DNA of 64,000 nucleotides from Heliorestis convoluta. Lineage in GTDB: Bacteria > Bacillota > Desulfitobacteriia > Heliobacteriales > Heliobacteriaceae. Made by a program: the position numbers and the translations under genes. The notes below the pieces were generated by a model. The model did no database searches. It was not told where the DNA came from and worked only from the letters and a program-made list of their open reading frames with translations. Numbering within the stretch: the first letter of the stretch is position 1; each line of letters starts with the position of its first letter. The stretch is from the NCBI RefSeq assembly GCF_009649955.1, contig NZ_CP045875.1, positions 2,461,501 to 2,525,500 on the forward strand, written 5' to 3'. Shown piece after piece: positions 1 to 10,101 of this stretch.

Positions 1-571
1 AGCGGTCAAGCATCTGGCGAAGATATCGAACGCCTCCCTCTATATTTTGTTCTGGGTCAAAAGGATCTTGTACGCCCAGAGAGCGGGCTGTAGCTGGCAT
101 AAGCTGCATGAGACCCTGTGCTCCGGCATGAGATTGGGCCTTGGCATTGAAGTTCGATTCAGTTTTCATCACAGCCCAGACTAAGTCCGGAGGGATCTTG
201 TACTGGTGGGCTGCTTTTTCTATCAGTTGATTGTATTGATTGGATGATGCGCCAGATGCTGTTGCTCCATAAGCTCCTAGCGCTTTCTGTAGAGTCGCTG
301 TCGTCTGATTATTTACTTGCGAGATCTCTTTTATATCAATTCTTTTGTCTATGTGTTCAAGAGGTAACAAGGGCTTCGTGGGAGTCGTTAGCGGCTTCTT
401 ACCTTGCAGTGTACCTAGAGCTTGCGCTTTAATTGAAGCTTCTAAAGTAGCAGAAAAGGCTGAAAAACCTTCCGAACCAGGCAATTGGGAGCGAATTTGC
501 TCCTGAATGGCAGCTATGGCTGGGACATGAATGGAAACCACCTCCTGCCATAATATAACAGATAGAAGCAC
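1..571 (-). CDS. Lytic transglycosylase, SLT domain (3' end cut by window)
   Basis: This minus-strand gene is truncated at position 1. Its C-terminal part reads as a soluble lytic transglycosylase (SLT, goose-lysozyme-like) domain: VWAVMKTESNFNAKAQS carries the catalytic Glu, followed by GAQGLMQLMPATARSLG and a DPEQNIEGGVRYLRQML segment. Such enzymes cleave the MurNAc-GlcNAc bond of peptidoglycan, making 1,6-anhydro ends. About 100 residues of variable sequence precede the domain. The start is uncertain. GTG at 571 follows GGGAGGAAAGG at a long spacing; GTG at 541 overlaps an AGGAGG. No clear signal peptide is visible from either start. The gene begins about 25 bases after the stop of the unknown gene upstream of it, so the two probably share a transcript. 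Confidence 0.85.
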   Translation of the reverse strand, partial: MLLSVILWQEVVSIHVPAIAAIQEQIRSQLPGSEGFSAFSATLEASIKAQALGTLQGKKPLTTPTKPLLPLEHIDKRIDIKEISQVNNQTTATLQKALGAYGATASGASSNQYNQLIEKAAHQYKIPPDLVWAVMKTESNFNAKAQSHAGAQGLMQLMPATARSLGVQDPFDPEQNIEGGVRYLRQMLDR

Positions 572-596
572 CTCTGTAAAGAGATACCTTTCCTCC

Positions 597-1076
597 CTAT
601 AGAGCTTCCTCGGGAGGAAGATGGAGATAGGGTGGCAAACGAAGCTCAGGCCGTTCTAGTATATCAGCGGGATGTGGGACAGGCAGTATAATATCATATA
701 CTTCGTCACCCTGTTCATCAACTTGTACTTGGATCAAAGATAATTTTAATAGTAAATCAACAGATTGAGTTACATTGGCAGGAAAAGTCCACCCTTTGCG
801 CTCACAAAGCTTTTGAAGTAGCCATTGATTGATTTCTATTTCTGTATTTTCAGCATGCCAGGGCGTAAAAGGACGGTCGTAGAGTTCATACCGAGCCCTA
901 GAGCCTCGCAAATCTGTTTCAGCGATTCGACAGAGAGCGCGGTATAAGGATAGAGCGGTTGGCGGCAGATAGTGAGGCCAATTGTATTCATAGAAGGTAG
1001 AAGGGATACGAATCAAGCCTTGACGTTTATGACTTAGTTCTTGACGTAGACCGGGCATAGGTGTTGGTGAGGACAT
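597..1076 (-). CDS. Hypothetical protein, possible winged-helix fold
   Basis: A 159-residue protein that I do not recognise. It starts at ATG 1076 with GAGG about 11 bases upstream and has no membrane segment or signal peptide. The middle (about residues 40-125) looks like a compact helical unit with a helix-turn-helix flavour, including WLLQKLCERKGW and VTQSVDLLLKLSLIQV, followed by a short beta-like stretch. That pattern resembles winged-helix replication or regulatory proteins, but no diagnostic motif is present. The C terminus is rich in Pro and Leu. It probably forms a two-gene unit with the transglycosylase that follows it. Confidence 0.6.
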   Translation of the reverse strand: MSSPTPMPGLRQELSHKRQGLIRIPSTFYEYNWPHYLPPTALSLYRALCRIAETDLRGSRARYELYDRPFTPWHAENTEIEINQWLLQKLCERKGWTFPANVTQSVDLLLKLSLIQVQVDEQGDEVYDIILPVPHPADILERPELRLPPYLHLPPEEAL

Positions 1077-1211
1077 AGAGATATCAACCTCACTTCCAAA
1101 ACGGTTTTTTTGTATCCCCTACTTTTCTCTTATTATTACGGAAAATCCTGCCGGACAAGATACATGGACGTGAAAGAAAGCATATGATGAAGTCACGAAG
1201 AGGGAAGGTGC

Positions 1212-1454
1212 GTGAGTACGATGACTGCAACGTCTCTACGACCCCGCTGTGCCGCCTGTCAGGAAACACCTGAAGGAGGGCTTCATGATGGTCTCTGGGT
1301 AAAAGGATTGTTCATCTGTTCTCGCTGCTGTGAAACATTACCCCATTGGTTGGGTGATGAAGTAGAATATGCAAGGTTGAAAGAATCTCTTAAGTGTTCC
1401 TGGCGAGGCAATCCTGACTGGCGTAAATATTTGGCCATTGCAGAAAACCCATGA
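1212..1454 (+). CDS. gin: Sigma-G inhibitor Gin (CsfB) family zinc protein
   Basis: This 80-residue protein has two CxxC pairs (Cys13/16 and Cys36/39) separated by GGLHDGLWVKGLF, the zinc-binding arrangement of the Gin/CsfB family. In Bacillus, Gin binds sigma-G and keeps it inactive until engulfment. In B. subtilis csfB also lies just before the YaaO-type decarboxylase and tmk, as here, which supports the call. The start could be GTG 1212 or ATG 1221; AGGGAAGG at about 1202-1209 suits either. Family membership rests on length, Cys pattern and gene order rather than on any catalytic motif. Confidence 0.75.
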   Translation: MSTMTATSLRPRCAACQETPEGGLHDGLWVKGLFICSRCCETLPHWLGDEVEYARLKESLKCSWRGNPDWRKYLAIAENP

Positions 1455-1496
1455 TACAATAAATCTAGGTAGTAAAGCGACATGGAGGATGACAGA

Positions 1497-2975
1497 TTGA
1501 GTGAGAGGCCTCTGTGGCAGGCTCTACAGCGTTACCATCAGGAAAATATAAGAGGGTTTCATATGCCTGGTCATGGAAAAGGACGTGCTTTTTTGGAATG
1601 GCCTTGTGATCCTACGCTGGATATGACAGAAGTGCCAGGCTTAGATGATTTACACAGCCCTGATGGCGTGATCGCCCAGGCAGAAGCGCGTGCTGCCCAT
1701 GCTTTTGGTGCGGAGAAAACTTTTTTTCTCGTTCAGGGTGCAACGGTTGGATTACAGGCACTTTCTCTTGCTTTTTTAAGAGAAGGCGATGAAATTATTT
1801 TGCCACGCCATAGCCATCGGTCTATTTTCGGAGGTCTTGTCTTGTCTGGTGCAAGACCTTCTTATTTGCCTTCTATCTGCGAAGAAGTAACAGGTCTTCC
1901 TGTAGGGACCGACCTATCCGCTCTCGATTCTATTGGGAAAAAAGGGACTGATAACGTTAAGGCATTGCTTGCTTTGCGACCGACCTATTGGGGAACGGTA
2001 GAAGACTTAGAAGGATGGGTGAAAAAGGCACAAGCATGGAAGAAGCCTTTATGGGTTGATGAAGCGCATGGGGCTGCTTTTTCTTTTTCTTCCGCTTTGC
2101 CATCAACGGCATTACAACAAGGTGCCCAAGCTGTTGTGCAAGGCAGTCACAAGACCTTGCCCGTTCTTACCCAGGGAGCCATGCTTCATCTTGGAAAAGA
2201 TGGCGCCCTTCATTCTAAAGTGTGTCATAAAAAGGCTGAACTTGTTCGAAAAGCCCTAACAATTCTGCAAACGACGAGTCCTTCTTACTTGCTTCTCTCT
2301 TCTCTTGATCTAGCACGAGCTCGTATGGAAGAAGAGGGAGAGTTTTTATGGCAAAAGACTGTAGAACGGGCTGCTTTTTTACGTCATAGGTTGAATCGTG
2401 TCAAAGGAATTTATTGCTGGGGCGAAGAAGTAAAGGCCTATCCTACCGTTACAGAGTGGGACCCAACGAAGCTACTTGTTGTATTGAAAGAATCTTATCT
2501 AACAGGGTATCAGCTTCAAAAATTGCTACGAGAAAAGTGGGCCATTGAAGCAGAATTGGCTGGACCTAACTATTTACTCTTTCTTCTATCCCCTTTTGAT
2601 CATCCGGAAAACGATCAAGCACTGCTAGAAGCTTTTCAAAGCCTACACTTCTTTACAGAAGGAATAATAGAACGAGAAAGCAGAGAAGTTGTGTCTCGGC
2701 TTTTTCATCAGGGGCAACAAGAAGGCATAGAAGTACTTTGTACACCGCGAGAAGCTTTTTTGGCATCTCGTCGTCTCGTTTCTTTTGAAGAAGCTTTGCA
2801 TCAGATTTCGGCCCAGTTTATTTGTCCTTATCCGCCTGGGATTCCCTTGGTTGCGCCAGGTGAGTTAATCACACCAGCTCTTTGGGAAGTTGTGCGAGAG
2901 CTTCGAAGAATGGGTGTGCACTGGCAAGGTGCGTACGATGGACAATTACATAAGATTGCCGTTGTTGATATATGA
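1497..2975 (+). CDS. Orn/Lys/Arg decarboxylase family PLP enzyme (YaaO-like)
   Basis: A fold-type I PLP enzyme of about 490 residues in the ornithine/lysine/arginine decarboxylase family. The N-terminal HMPGHGKG motif, the glycine-rich cofactor region, VDEAHGAAF and the PLP-lysine motif GSHKTLPVLTQGA are all visible. A C-terminal decarboxylase domain ends in CPYPPGIPLVAPGE, typical of the family. Relatives make cadaverine, agmatine or putrescine; the substrate cannot be told here. I prefer the TTG start at 1497 because GGAGG lies 8 bases upstream; ATG 1482 has no good SD. The stop overlaps the ATG of tmk (ATGA), so the two are likely co-translated. Confidence 0.88.
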   Translation: MSERPLWQALQRYHQENIRGFHMPGHGKGRAFLEWPCDPTLDMTEVPGLDDLHSPDGVIAQAEARAAHAFGAEKTFFLVQGATVGLQALSLAFLREGDEIILPRHSHRSIFGGLVLSGARPSYLPSICEEVTGLPVGTDLSALDSIGKKGTDNVKALLALRPTYWGTVEDLEGWVKKAQAWKKPLWVDEAHGAAFSFSSALPSTALQQGAQAVVQGSHKTLPVLTQGAMLHLGKDGALHSKVCHKKAELVRKALTILQTTSPSYLLLSSLDLARARMEEEGEFLWQKTVERAAFLRHRLNRVKGIYCWGEEVKAYPTVTEWDPTKLLVVLKESYLTGYQLQKLLREKWAIEAELAGPNYLLFLLSPFDHPENDQALLEAFQSLHFFTEGIIERESREVVSRLFHQGQQEGIEVLCTPREAFLASRRLVSFEEALHQISAQFICPYPPGIPLVAPGELITPALWEVVRELRRMGVHWQGAYDGQLHKIAVVDI

Positions 2976-3634
2976 ATGGTGGTTATGACATGACAGGAAT
3001 TTTTATTACTTTCGAAGGCGCTGACGGTGCCGGAAAAACTACGCAATTGGACATGCTTACGACTTCTTTTCAAATGATAGGCCAAGAAGTAATTCGGACG
3101 AGGGAGCCTGGGGGGACTGTAATTGGTGAGGCTATCCGTCATCTTTTGCTAGATCCATCTATGGGTAGCATGGGTGCTGAAACGGAGATCTTCCTTTATG
3201 AAGCAGCGCGAGCACAGCTTGTTAGAGAAGTAATTAAGCCAGCTTTGCTGAAAGGCCAGGTGGTACTTTGTGATCGTTTTACTGACTCAACAATGGCTTA
3301 TCAAGGGTTTGGCCGAGGCTTAGAAAGGGCGATGATCGATCCGTTAAACGATCTAGCAACAGGTGGCATGAAACCGCACAGAACGTTTTTGTTAGATCTT
3401 GACCCACAAGTGGGTTTGCAAAGACTGCAAGCCAAAAGAGGTGCCGATCGGCTAGAACAGGAAAATCTTCTCTTTCACCAGCGTGTGCGAGAAGGTTTTT
3501 TGACAATTGCTCAAAAAGATAACAATCGGATCAAAGTGATTTCAGCCGATGGCAGTGCCGTCGCAGTACACCAAGCAATCGTAGAATCATTGCGTGAGCT
3601 GTCGCCTACTTTGCCTTTTTGTAGCACTTGTTAA
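2972..3634 (+). CDS. tmk: Thymidylate kinase
   Basis: Phosphorylates dTMP to dTDP in the pathway to dTTP, in the cytoplasm. The P-loop GADGAGKTTQ, the TREPGGT substrate loop, the DRFTDSTMAYQG motif and a LID region rich in Arg are all present at normal family length (about 214-220 residues). The start is either ATG 2972, overlapping the previous stop, or ATG 2990, which has GGTGG seven bases upstream; the second gives the more typical N terminus. The order decarboxylase-tmk-holB matches Bacillus. The C terminus ends in a slightly unusual CSTC. Confidence 0.96.
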   Translation: MNGGYDMTGIFITFEGADGAGKTTQLDMLTTSFQMIGQEVIRTREPGGTVIGEAIRHLLLDPSMGSMGAETEIFLYEAARAQLVREVIKPALLKGQVVLCDRFTDSTMAYQGFGRGLERAMIDPLNDLATGGMKPHRTFLLDLDPQVGLQRLQAKRGADRLEQENLLFHQRVREGFLTIAQKDNNRIKVISADGSAVAVHQAIVESLRELSPTLPFCSTC

Positions 3635-3667
3635 GGAAGACTATTACGTTTAGAAAGGCCGATCAAG

Positions 3668-4639
3668 GTGAAACTATCTCAGATAAGGGGTCAAGAGCGA
3701 GCCATTGAACAGTTGCAAAAAGCCCTTTTACAGCAGCGTATTGTTCATGCTTATCTTTTTTCTGGGCCCCCTGGCGTAGGGAAAATGAGGACGGCTCGAG
3801 CTTTTGCGCAGTCCATTCTTTGCTTGAACATAGAAGGCGTCGATGCTTGTCAGGTTTGCTCTTCTTGTTTACAGTTTGTCAGCTCAAATCATGCAGCTTT
3901 TTACGATATCGAGCCTGATGGCACAACGATTAAGATAGAACAAATTCGAAAGTTACAGAAATGGCTTCGCTATCGTCCCTATGTAGGTCAATACAGAGTG
4001 GTTTTACTACAGAAAGCAGAATTGATGCAAGAGCCAGCGGCCAATGCGCTGTTGAAGGTGTTAGAAGAACCGCCTAACTCTACAATTTTTATTCTTGTAT
4101 CCAACCGGGGTCATGGTCTTTTACCGACCATTTTATCACGTTGTATGCCTGTCTATTTCAATCTCTTACCGGATCTCGTGATTGCTGACTATCTTCAGGA
4201 AAAAGGCATCACGAATGAGAAGATTCCTTTATTTACTTTGCTAGCTCGAGGTTGCCTCTTACAAGCAATGGAATTGGCGGAAGGAGGTTTACCAGAAGGT
4301 CGAGAAAAAGCAATCTATATTCTAGAAAGAATCACTCAAATGAGTGAAAGGGATATATTTGCTATGGCCGATGAATGGGATAAGAATAAAGAAGGTCTCA
4401 CAGAACTCTTCGATTACTTGGCTCTGTTATTGCGGGATCTGCTCTTGTTGCGAGAAGGTCTTACTCATATGCTCATTAACCAAGATCAAAACTGGGGGAA
4501 TATGGCCTATCAAAGCAATCAATTGCTCTTGGCCATGGACCATGTCCTAGAAGGGCGTCGTAATTTAGAAAGCAATGCCAGTGCCAAGTTGATTTTTGAA
4601 GATTTGATGATAAAGTTAGGGAAAGCCATGAAATCATGA
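3668..4639 (+). CDS. holB: DNA polymerase III, delta' subunit
   Basis: Clamp-loader subunit of the replicative polymerase, 323 residues. Seen in order are the AAA+ region with GPPGVGKM (about residues 33-40), a four-cysteine zinc module (Cys52, 61, 64, 67), and KVLEEPPNSTIFILVS followed by LSRC, the SRC motif. The Walker A has Met where Ser/Thr normally follows Lys, consistent with a delta' subunit that does not hydrolyse ATP. GTG start with AAAGG about 8 bases upstream. It lies between tmk and ricT as in Bacillus. Confidence 0.94.
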   Translation: MKLSQIRGQERAIEQLQKALLQQRIVHAYLFSGPPGVGKMRTARAFAQSILCLNIEGVDACQVCSSCLQFVSSNHAAFYDIEPDGTTIKIEQIRKLQKWLRYRPYVGQYRVVLLQKAELMQEPAANALLKVLEEPPNSTIFILVSNRGHGLLPTILSRCMPVYFNLLPDLVIADYLQEKGITNEKIPLFTLLARGCLLQAMELAEGGLPEGREKAIYILERITQMSERDIFAMADEWDKNKEGLTELFDYLALLLRDLLLLREGLTHMLINQDQNWGNMAYQSNQLLLAMDHVLEGRRNLESNASAKLIFEDLMIKLGKAMKS

Positions 4640-4655
4640 AAAAGGAGCTGATAGA

Positions 4656-5372
4656 TTGATCAAAATTGTGGGTGTTCGCTTTAAGAAAACCGGTAAGATA
4701 TACTACTTTGATCCCAGTGAACTAGAAATCCAAGTTCATGATCGATTGATTGTAGAAACAGCGAGAGGTATTGAGTTTGGTGAGGCTGTAATTGGTCCAC
4801 GGCAGGTACCGGAAGAAGATGTTGTCAATCCTTTGAAGAAAGTGTTGCGGATAGCAACAGAAGAAGATATAAAGCAAGTAGAAGAAAATCAAGAGAAAGA
4901 ATCAAAAGCCTACGAGATCTGTCAAAAGAAAATCGTACAGCACCAGTTGCCGATGAAACTAGTTGACGTAGAATATACTTTTGATTCCTCCAAAATCATT
5001 TTTTACTTCACCGCCGATGGTCGTGTTGATTTTCGTGAGTTGGTCAAAGACTTGGCCGCTGTCTTCCGGACTCGGATTGAATTGCGTCAAATTGGTGTTC
5101 GTGACGAAGCAAAAATGATCGGTGGAATTGGTTGTTGCGGTCGCGTACTTTGTTGCGCTTCTTTCCTTGGCGACTTTGAGCCTGTCTCGATTCGGATGGC
5201 AAAAGATCAGAATCTTTCATTAAATCCCACGAAAATTTCAGGTATCTGTGGTCGCTTAATGTGTTGTTTGAAGTTTGAAAACGATTGCTATGGACCTAAA
5301 GAAAAACAATGTTGTAAGCGAAAAGAGAAGGGGCCGGAAAAGAACGAAGATTTCGAGGAATGTGGAGATTGA
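4656..5372 (+). CDS. ricT: RicT/YaaT, PSP1-domain regulator
   Basis: A 238-residue PSP1 C-terminal-domain protein. In Bacillus, RicT (YaaT) forms the RicAFT (Y) complex, which binds Fe-S clusters and affects sporulation phosphorelay and RNase Y-dependent RNA processing. The cysteine-rich C-terminal half shows IGCCGRVLCC and ICGRLMCCLKFEN plus a terminal CYGPKEKQCC. These are candidate cluster ligands. The charged tail (KRKEKGPEKNEDFEE) is low-complexity. TTG start with AAAGGAG 8-9 bases upstream. Gene order holB-ricT-yabA is conserved among Firmicutes. Confidence 0.92.
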   Translation: MIKIVGVRFKKTGKIYYFDPSELEIQVHDRLIVETARGIEFGEAVIGPRQVPEEDVVNPLKKVLRIATEEDIKQVEENQEKESKAYEICQKKIVQHQLPMKLVDVEYTFDSSKIIFYFTADGRVDFRELVKDLAAVFRTRIELRQIGVRDEAKMIGGIGCCGRVLCCASFLGDFEPVSIRMAKDQNLSLNPTKISGICGRLMCCLKFENDCYGPKEKQCCKRKEKGPEKNEDFEECGD

Positions 5373-5422
5373 GAGCTTTGTATTTCCCCATTGCTTCTCC
5401 ATCTTCATAGGAGGTGCTTGAG

Positions 5423-5737
5423 GTGAAGAAGATTACGAGTCGATTGATTGCTTTAGAAGAGCAAATGCAAAAAATACTCGTTGAAATAGAAGCCTTGAAG
5501 ATGGAAGCGTATACCTTAGAAGAAGAAAATGATCGTTTACGAGCCGTAAAAGCGGCCAATTTAACGGTAGAGGCTTTGACACAAGTTGAAAGTAATGTGA
5601 AGAAGATACAAGGAGAAGGTTATGACAATTTGAGTAACCTTTACAAAGAAGGATTTCACATTTGTCATGTTCACTTTGGACAACCTCGAAGTGGGGAAGA
5701 TTGCCTGTTTTGCATGAGCTTTTTGCATAAAGAGTAA
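5423..5737 (+). CDS. yabA: Replication initiation control protein YabA
   Basis: YabA binds DnaA and the sliding clamp DnaN to limit re-initiation. The protein has an N-terminal coiled coil (about residues 5-50, Leu/Glu-rich heptads) and a C-terminal zinc module in which HICHVHFG and CLFC supply Cys and His ligands, as in the family. I chose GTG 5423 because AGGAGG sits 8 bases upstream; GTG 5414 would overlap that SD. The gene lies between ricT and rsmI; the Bacillus genes yabB and yazA are absent. Confidence 0.88.
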   Translation: MKKITSRLIALEEQMQKILVEIEALKMEAYTLEEENDRLRAVKAANLTVEALTQVESNVKKIQGEGYDNLSNLYKEGFHICHVHFGQPRSGEDCLFCMSFLHKE

Positions 5738-5755
5738 GGCATTGTACGGGGAGGG

Positions 5756-6625
5756 ATGACGCTGGTCGGCAAACTTAAAGTTTGTGCTACGCCCATTGGG
5801 AATTTAGAAGATATTACTTTGCGAGTGCTACAGGCTTTGCGAGAAGCCGATCTGATTGCTGCTGAAGATACAAGGCATACCCGTAAGCTCCTCAGCGCCT
5901 ACGAAATACATGGCCCCTTAACTTCGTATCATGAGCACAACAAAAAAGGAAAAGGATTGGAAATTGTCAAAAAAATCGAAGAAGGTGCCACCGTGGTGCT
6001 CGTCTCTGATGCGGGGCTACCTGGCATATCCGATCCTGGTGAAGATCTGATTCATCTCTGCATAGAGCGGAACTTGCCTGTGGAAGTTCTACCAGGTCCT
6101 TCTGCTTCTATAACTGCCCTAGTCCTATCAGGATTGCCGACGGGACGCTTTGTCTTTGAAGGGTTTTTGCCACGACAAAAAAAGGCCTATCGTCAAAGAT
6201 TGCAGGAACTTGCGAAGGAGACCCGAACGATAATCCTATATGAATCGCCTTATCGTGTTCAAGCAACGCTAGCCGATCTACAAGATCATTTTGGAGCAGA
6301 GCGACGGGCGGCCCTCGTTCGAGAGTTGACCAAAAAGTTCGAAGAAGTGCGTCGTGGCACTTTGGGTTCTTTACGTGAAGAAATCAAAGAGCCGCTCAAA
6401 GGGGAATGTAGCTTGGTAATCGGAGGTTGCGAGGGGGGCATGGAGACAGAGTCTTTGGGGGAAGGTTTGACGGAAGAGGAGCTTGCAACAGCCTTGATGA
6501 AAGAGATGGAAAGGCTACAAGCAGCAGCTATGGATCATAAAGAAGCACTAAAAAAGGCAGCGCAAAAATTAGGTCTTTCCAAACGAGAAGCCTATCGGCT
6601 AAAACTTCTCTATGAGGAAAGATAA
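5756..6625 (+). CDS. rsmI: 16S rRNA (cytidine1402-2'-O)-methyltransferase
   Basis: RsmI methylates the 2'-O of C1402 in the ribosomal decoding centre using S-adenosylmethionine. The tetrapyrrole-methylase-like fold is clear: ATPIGNLEDIT, the AEDTRHTRKLL motif, SDAGLPGISDPG and LPGPSA. Length (289 residues) is normal. ATG 5756 sits almost against GGGGAGGG, a spacing too short to be ideal. The third codon, CTG at 5762, is at ideal distance and could be the true initiator. A perfect hairpin follows the stop. Confidence 0.94.
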   Translation: MTLVGKLKVCATPIGNLEDITLRVLQALREADLIAAEDTRHTRKLLSAYEIHGPLTSYHEHNKKGKGLEIVKKIEEGATVVLVSDAGLPGISDPGEDLIHLCIERNLPVEVLPGPSASITALVLSGLPTGRFVFEGFLPRQKKAYRQRLQELAKETRTIILYESPYRVQATLADLQDHFGAERRAALVRELTKKFEEVRRGTLGSLREEIKEPLKGECSLVIGGCEGGMETESLGEGLTEEELATALMKEMERLQAAAMDHKEALKKAAQKLGLSKREAYRLKLLYEER

Positions 6626-6627
6626 AA

Positions 6628-6664
6628 ATATCAATGGGACGGGTTAAACCCGTCCCATTGATAT
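6628..6664. terminator. Perfect 17-bp hairpin between rsmI and abrB
   Basis: Two perfectly complementary 17-base arms flank a TAA loop. On the minus strand the stem is followed by TTTTTATC, so it can end abrB transcription; on the plus strand it follows rsmI. A second weaker hairpin (GGGCA/TGCCC with a T-rich tail, about 6677-6704) follows on the plus strand. Together they isolate the two convergent genes. Confidence 0.8.
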
Positions 6665-6741
6665 GAAATATTTTAATGGGCAAATCAAGAAAAATGCCCT
6701 TTCTTTTGCTTTGTTGGGAATAATGATACTATGTAACCCGA

Positions 6742-6989
6742 TTAGCTAGCATTTTGAGCCATTGTTATGGCACATTCTTTACAGACAATTTTGCCGCGGA
6801 AGTTTTGAACATCTACGGCGCTACCACAGAAAACACAAGCAGGCTCGTACTTTCTTAAGATAATCTTTTCATGATCAACGTAGATTTCAAGAGCATCTTT
6901 TTCATCAATGCCAGTGTGCGACGCAATTCGATTGGGATTACAACACGACCTAGTTCATCAACTTTGCGGACAATACCGGTGGACTTCAT
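6742..6989 (-). CDS. abrB: AbrB-family transition regulator, frameshifted as read
   Basis: On the minus strand, ATG 6989 (after GGGGGTAAG) opens an AbrB/SpoVT-type DNA-binding domain: STGIVRKVDELGRVVIPIEL, then RRTL. At 6911-6912 the frame breaks. Adding one C to the CC run restores GIDEKDALEIYVDHEKIIL, a zinc-like CVFCG...CKEC pair and a stop at 6742, for 82 residues in all. AbrB proteins are swapped-hairpin dimeric repressors of post-exponential genes. As read, the protein would be truncated. The intact remainder makes a recent deletion or a sequencing error more likely than decay. It is divergent from metG, as in Bacillus. Confidence 0.85.
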
Positions 6990-7096
6990 TTTCTTACCCC
7001 CTTTTTTCTACATTTTTCGACACGGAACAACCTAATGGTACCAAGCATCCAGTAACAGTCAAGCCATTTTGTTTGGAAAAAGAAGCTCGCATATAA

Positions 7097-9150
<2,054 letters not shown>

Positions 9151-9151
9151 A

Positions 9152-9928
9152 GTGAGACTTTTTGATACTCATGCCCACATGGATGACAAATCCTTTCTCC
9201 ATGATCGCGATGAAATATTGCAAAAGGCTCGCAAATCAGGTGTAGAACTGTTTATGAATGTAGGATACGATCTACCTTCGTCAGAACGCTCGATTGCCCT
9301 CGCTGAAGAATATTCTTTTATTTATGCTTCTGTTGGTATTCATCCTCACGATGCCAAAAATGTAACGGAGGATACCTATCTAGCTATAGAAAAATTAGCG
9401 GCCCATGAAAAAGTGGTAGCACTTGGTGAAATGGGACTGGACTATTATCGTGATTTGTCGCCGCGAGAGGTACAGCAAGAAGTTTTTGTGGAACAGTTGC
9501 ATTTAGCGCGTCACCTACAAAAGCCTGTTATTATTCACGATCGAGATGCTCATGGTGATATTATGCAGCTTCTTGATCAGGAAGCCAAAGGCATGCGCGG
9601 CGTACTTCATTGCTTTTCCGGCAGCTGGGAGATGGCTCGTTATTGCTTAGAGCGAGACTTTTATATCTCTATTGCCGGGCCTGTTACGTACACAAATGCC
9701 CGTCAATTGCTAGAAATTGCACAGAAAGTACCGATCCAGCGCTTGCTGGTAGAGACAGACTCCCCTTATCTTTCCCCCCACCCTTTCCGAGGGAAGAGAA
9801 ATGATGTAAGCAACGTTGCATTGGTAGTTCAAAAAATTGCAGAACTACGGCAAGAAGATCCAGACCTGTTGGCAGAGCAATGTCTGCGTAACGGTTGCGA
9901 ACTTTTTGGAATTTCTTGGACAGGCTAG
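9152..9928 (+). CDS. tatD: TatD-family metal-dependent DNase
   Basis: TatD/YabD hydrolase, 258 residues, a TIM-barrel metal enzyme with deoxyribonuclease activity in studied homologues. All family motifs are visible: DTHAHMDD (metal HxH), GEMGLDYYRD, VIIHDRDA, HCFSGS and VETDSPYLSP. GTG start one base after the metG stop, so it is co-transcribed with metG. The same pair occurs in Bacillus (metS-yabD). Confidence 0.95.
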   Translation: MRLFDTHAHMDDKSFLHDRDEILQKARKSGVELFMNVGYDLPSSERSIALAEEYSFIYASVGIHPHDAKNVTEDTYLAIEKLAAHEKVVALGEMGLDYYRDLSPREVQQEVFVEQLHLARHLQKPVIIHDRDAHGDIMQLLDQEAKGMRGVLHCFSGSWEMARYCLERDFYISIAGPVTYTNARQLLEIAQKVPIQRLLVETDSPYLSPHPFRGKRNDVSNVALVVQKIAELRQEDPDLLAEQCLRNGCELFGISWTG

Positions 9929-9956
9929 TTTCTACCAAAAAATCTTGCTTATTCAT

Positions 9957-10017
9957 AAAGAACTCTTTTTGGTCTGATGGAATTATATCCATCGGAACAA
10001 AAGGAGTTCTTTTTTTA
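9957..10017 (+). terminator. Rho-independent terminator after tatD
   Basis: A long imperfect stem has outer arms AAAGAACTC (9957-9965) and GAGTTCTTT (10004-10012), with inner arms GATGGA/TCCATC. It ends in seven T residues. It closes the metG-tatD unit. Confidence 0.85.
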
Positions 10018-10101
10018 TACATAAAAACATAAAAATGGAAAAGAGTGGGTTGAAATTCCCTTTTAGATAGAACTTTTATATTCGAAAGAGGAGGTCTATG
10101 G

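Noticed and set aside
244-432. Plus-strand 62-codon reading frame
   Set aside because: It is antisense to the transglycosylase gene, has no SD and no recognisable composition.
6908-7096. Plus-strand reading frame before metG
   Set aside because: It overlaps the 5' half of abrB on the other strand and its translation looks random.
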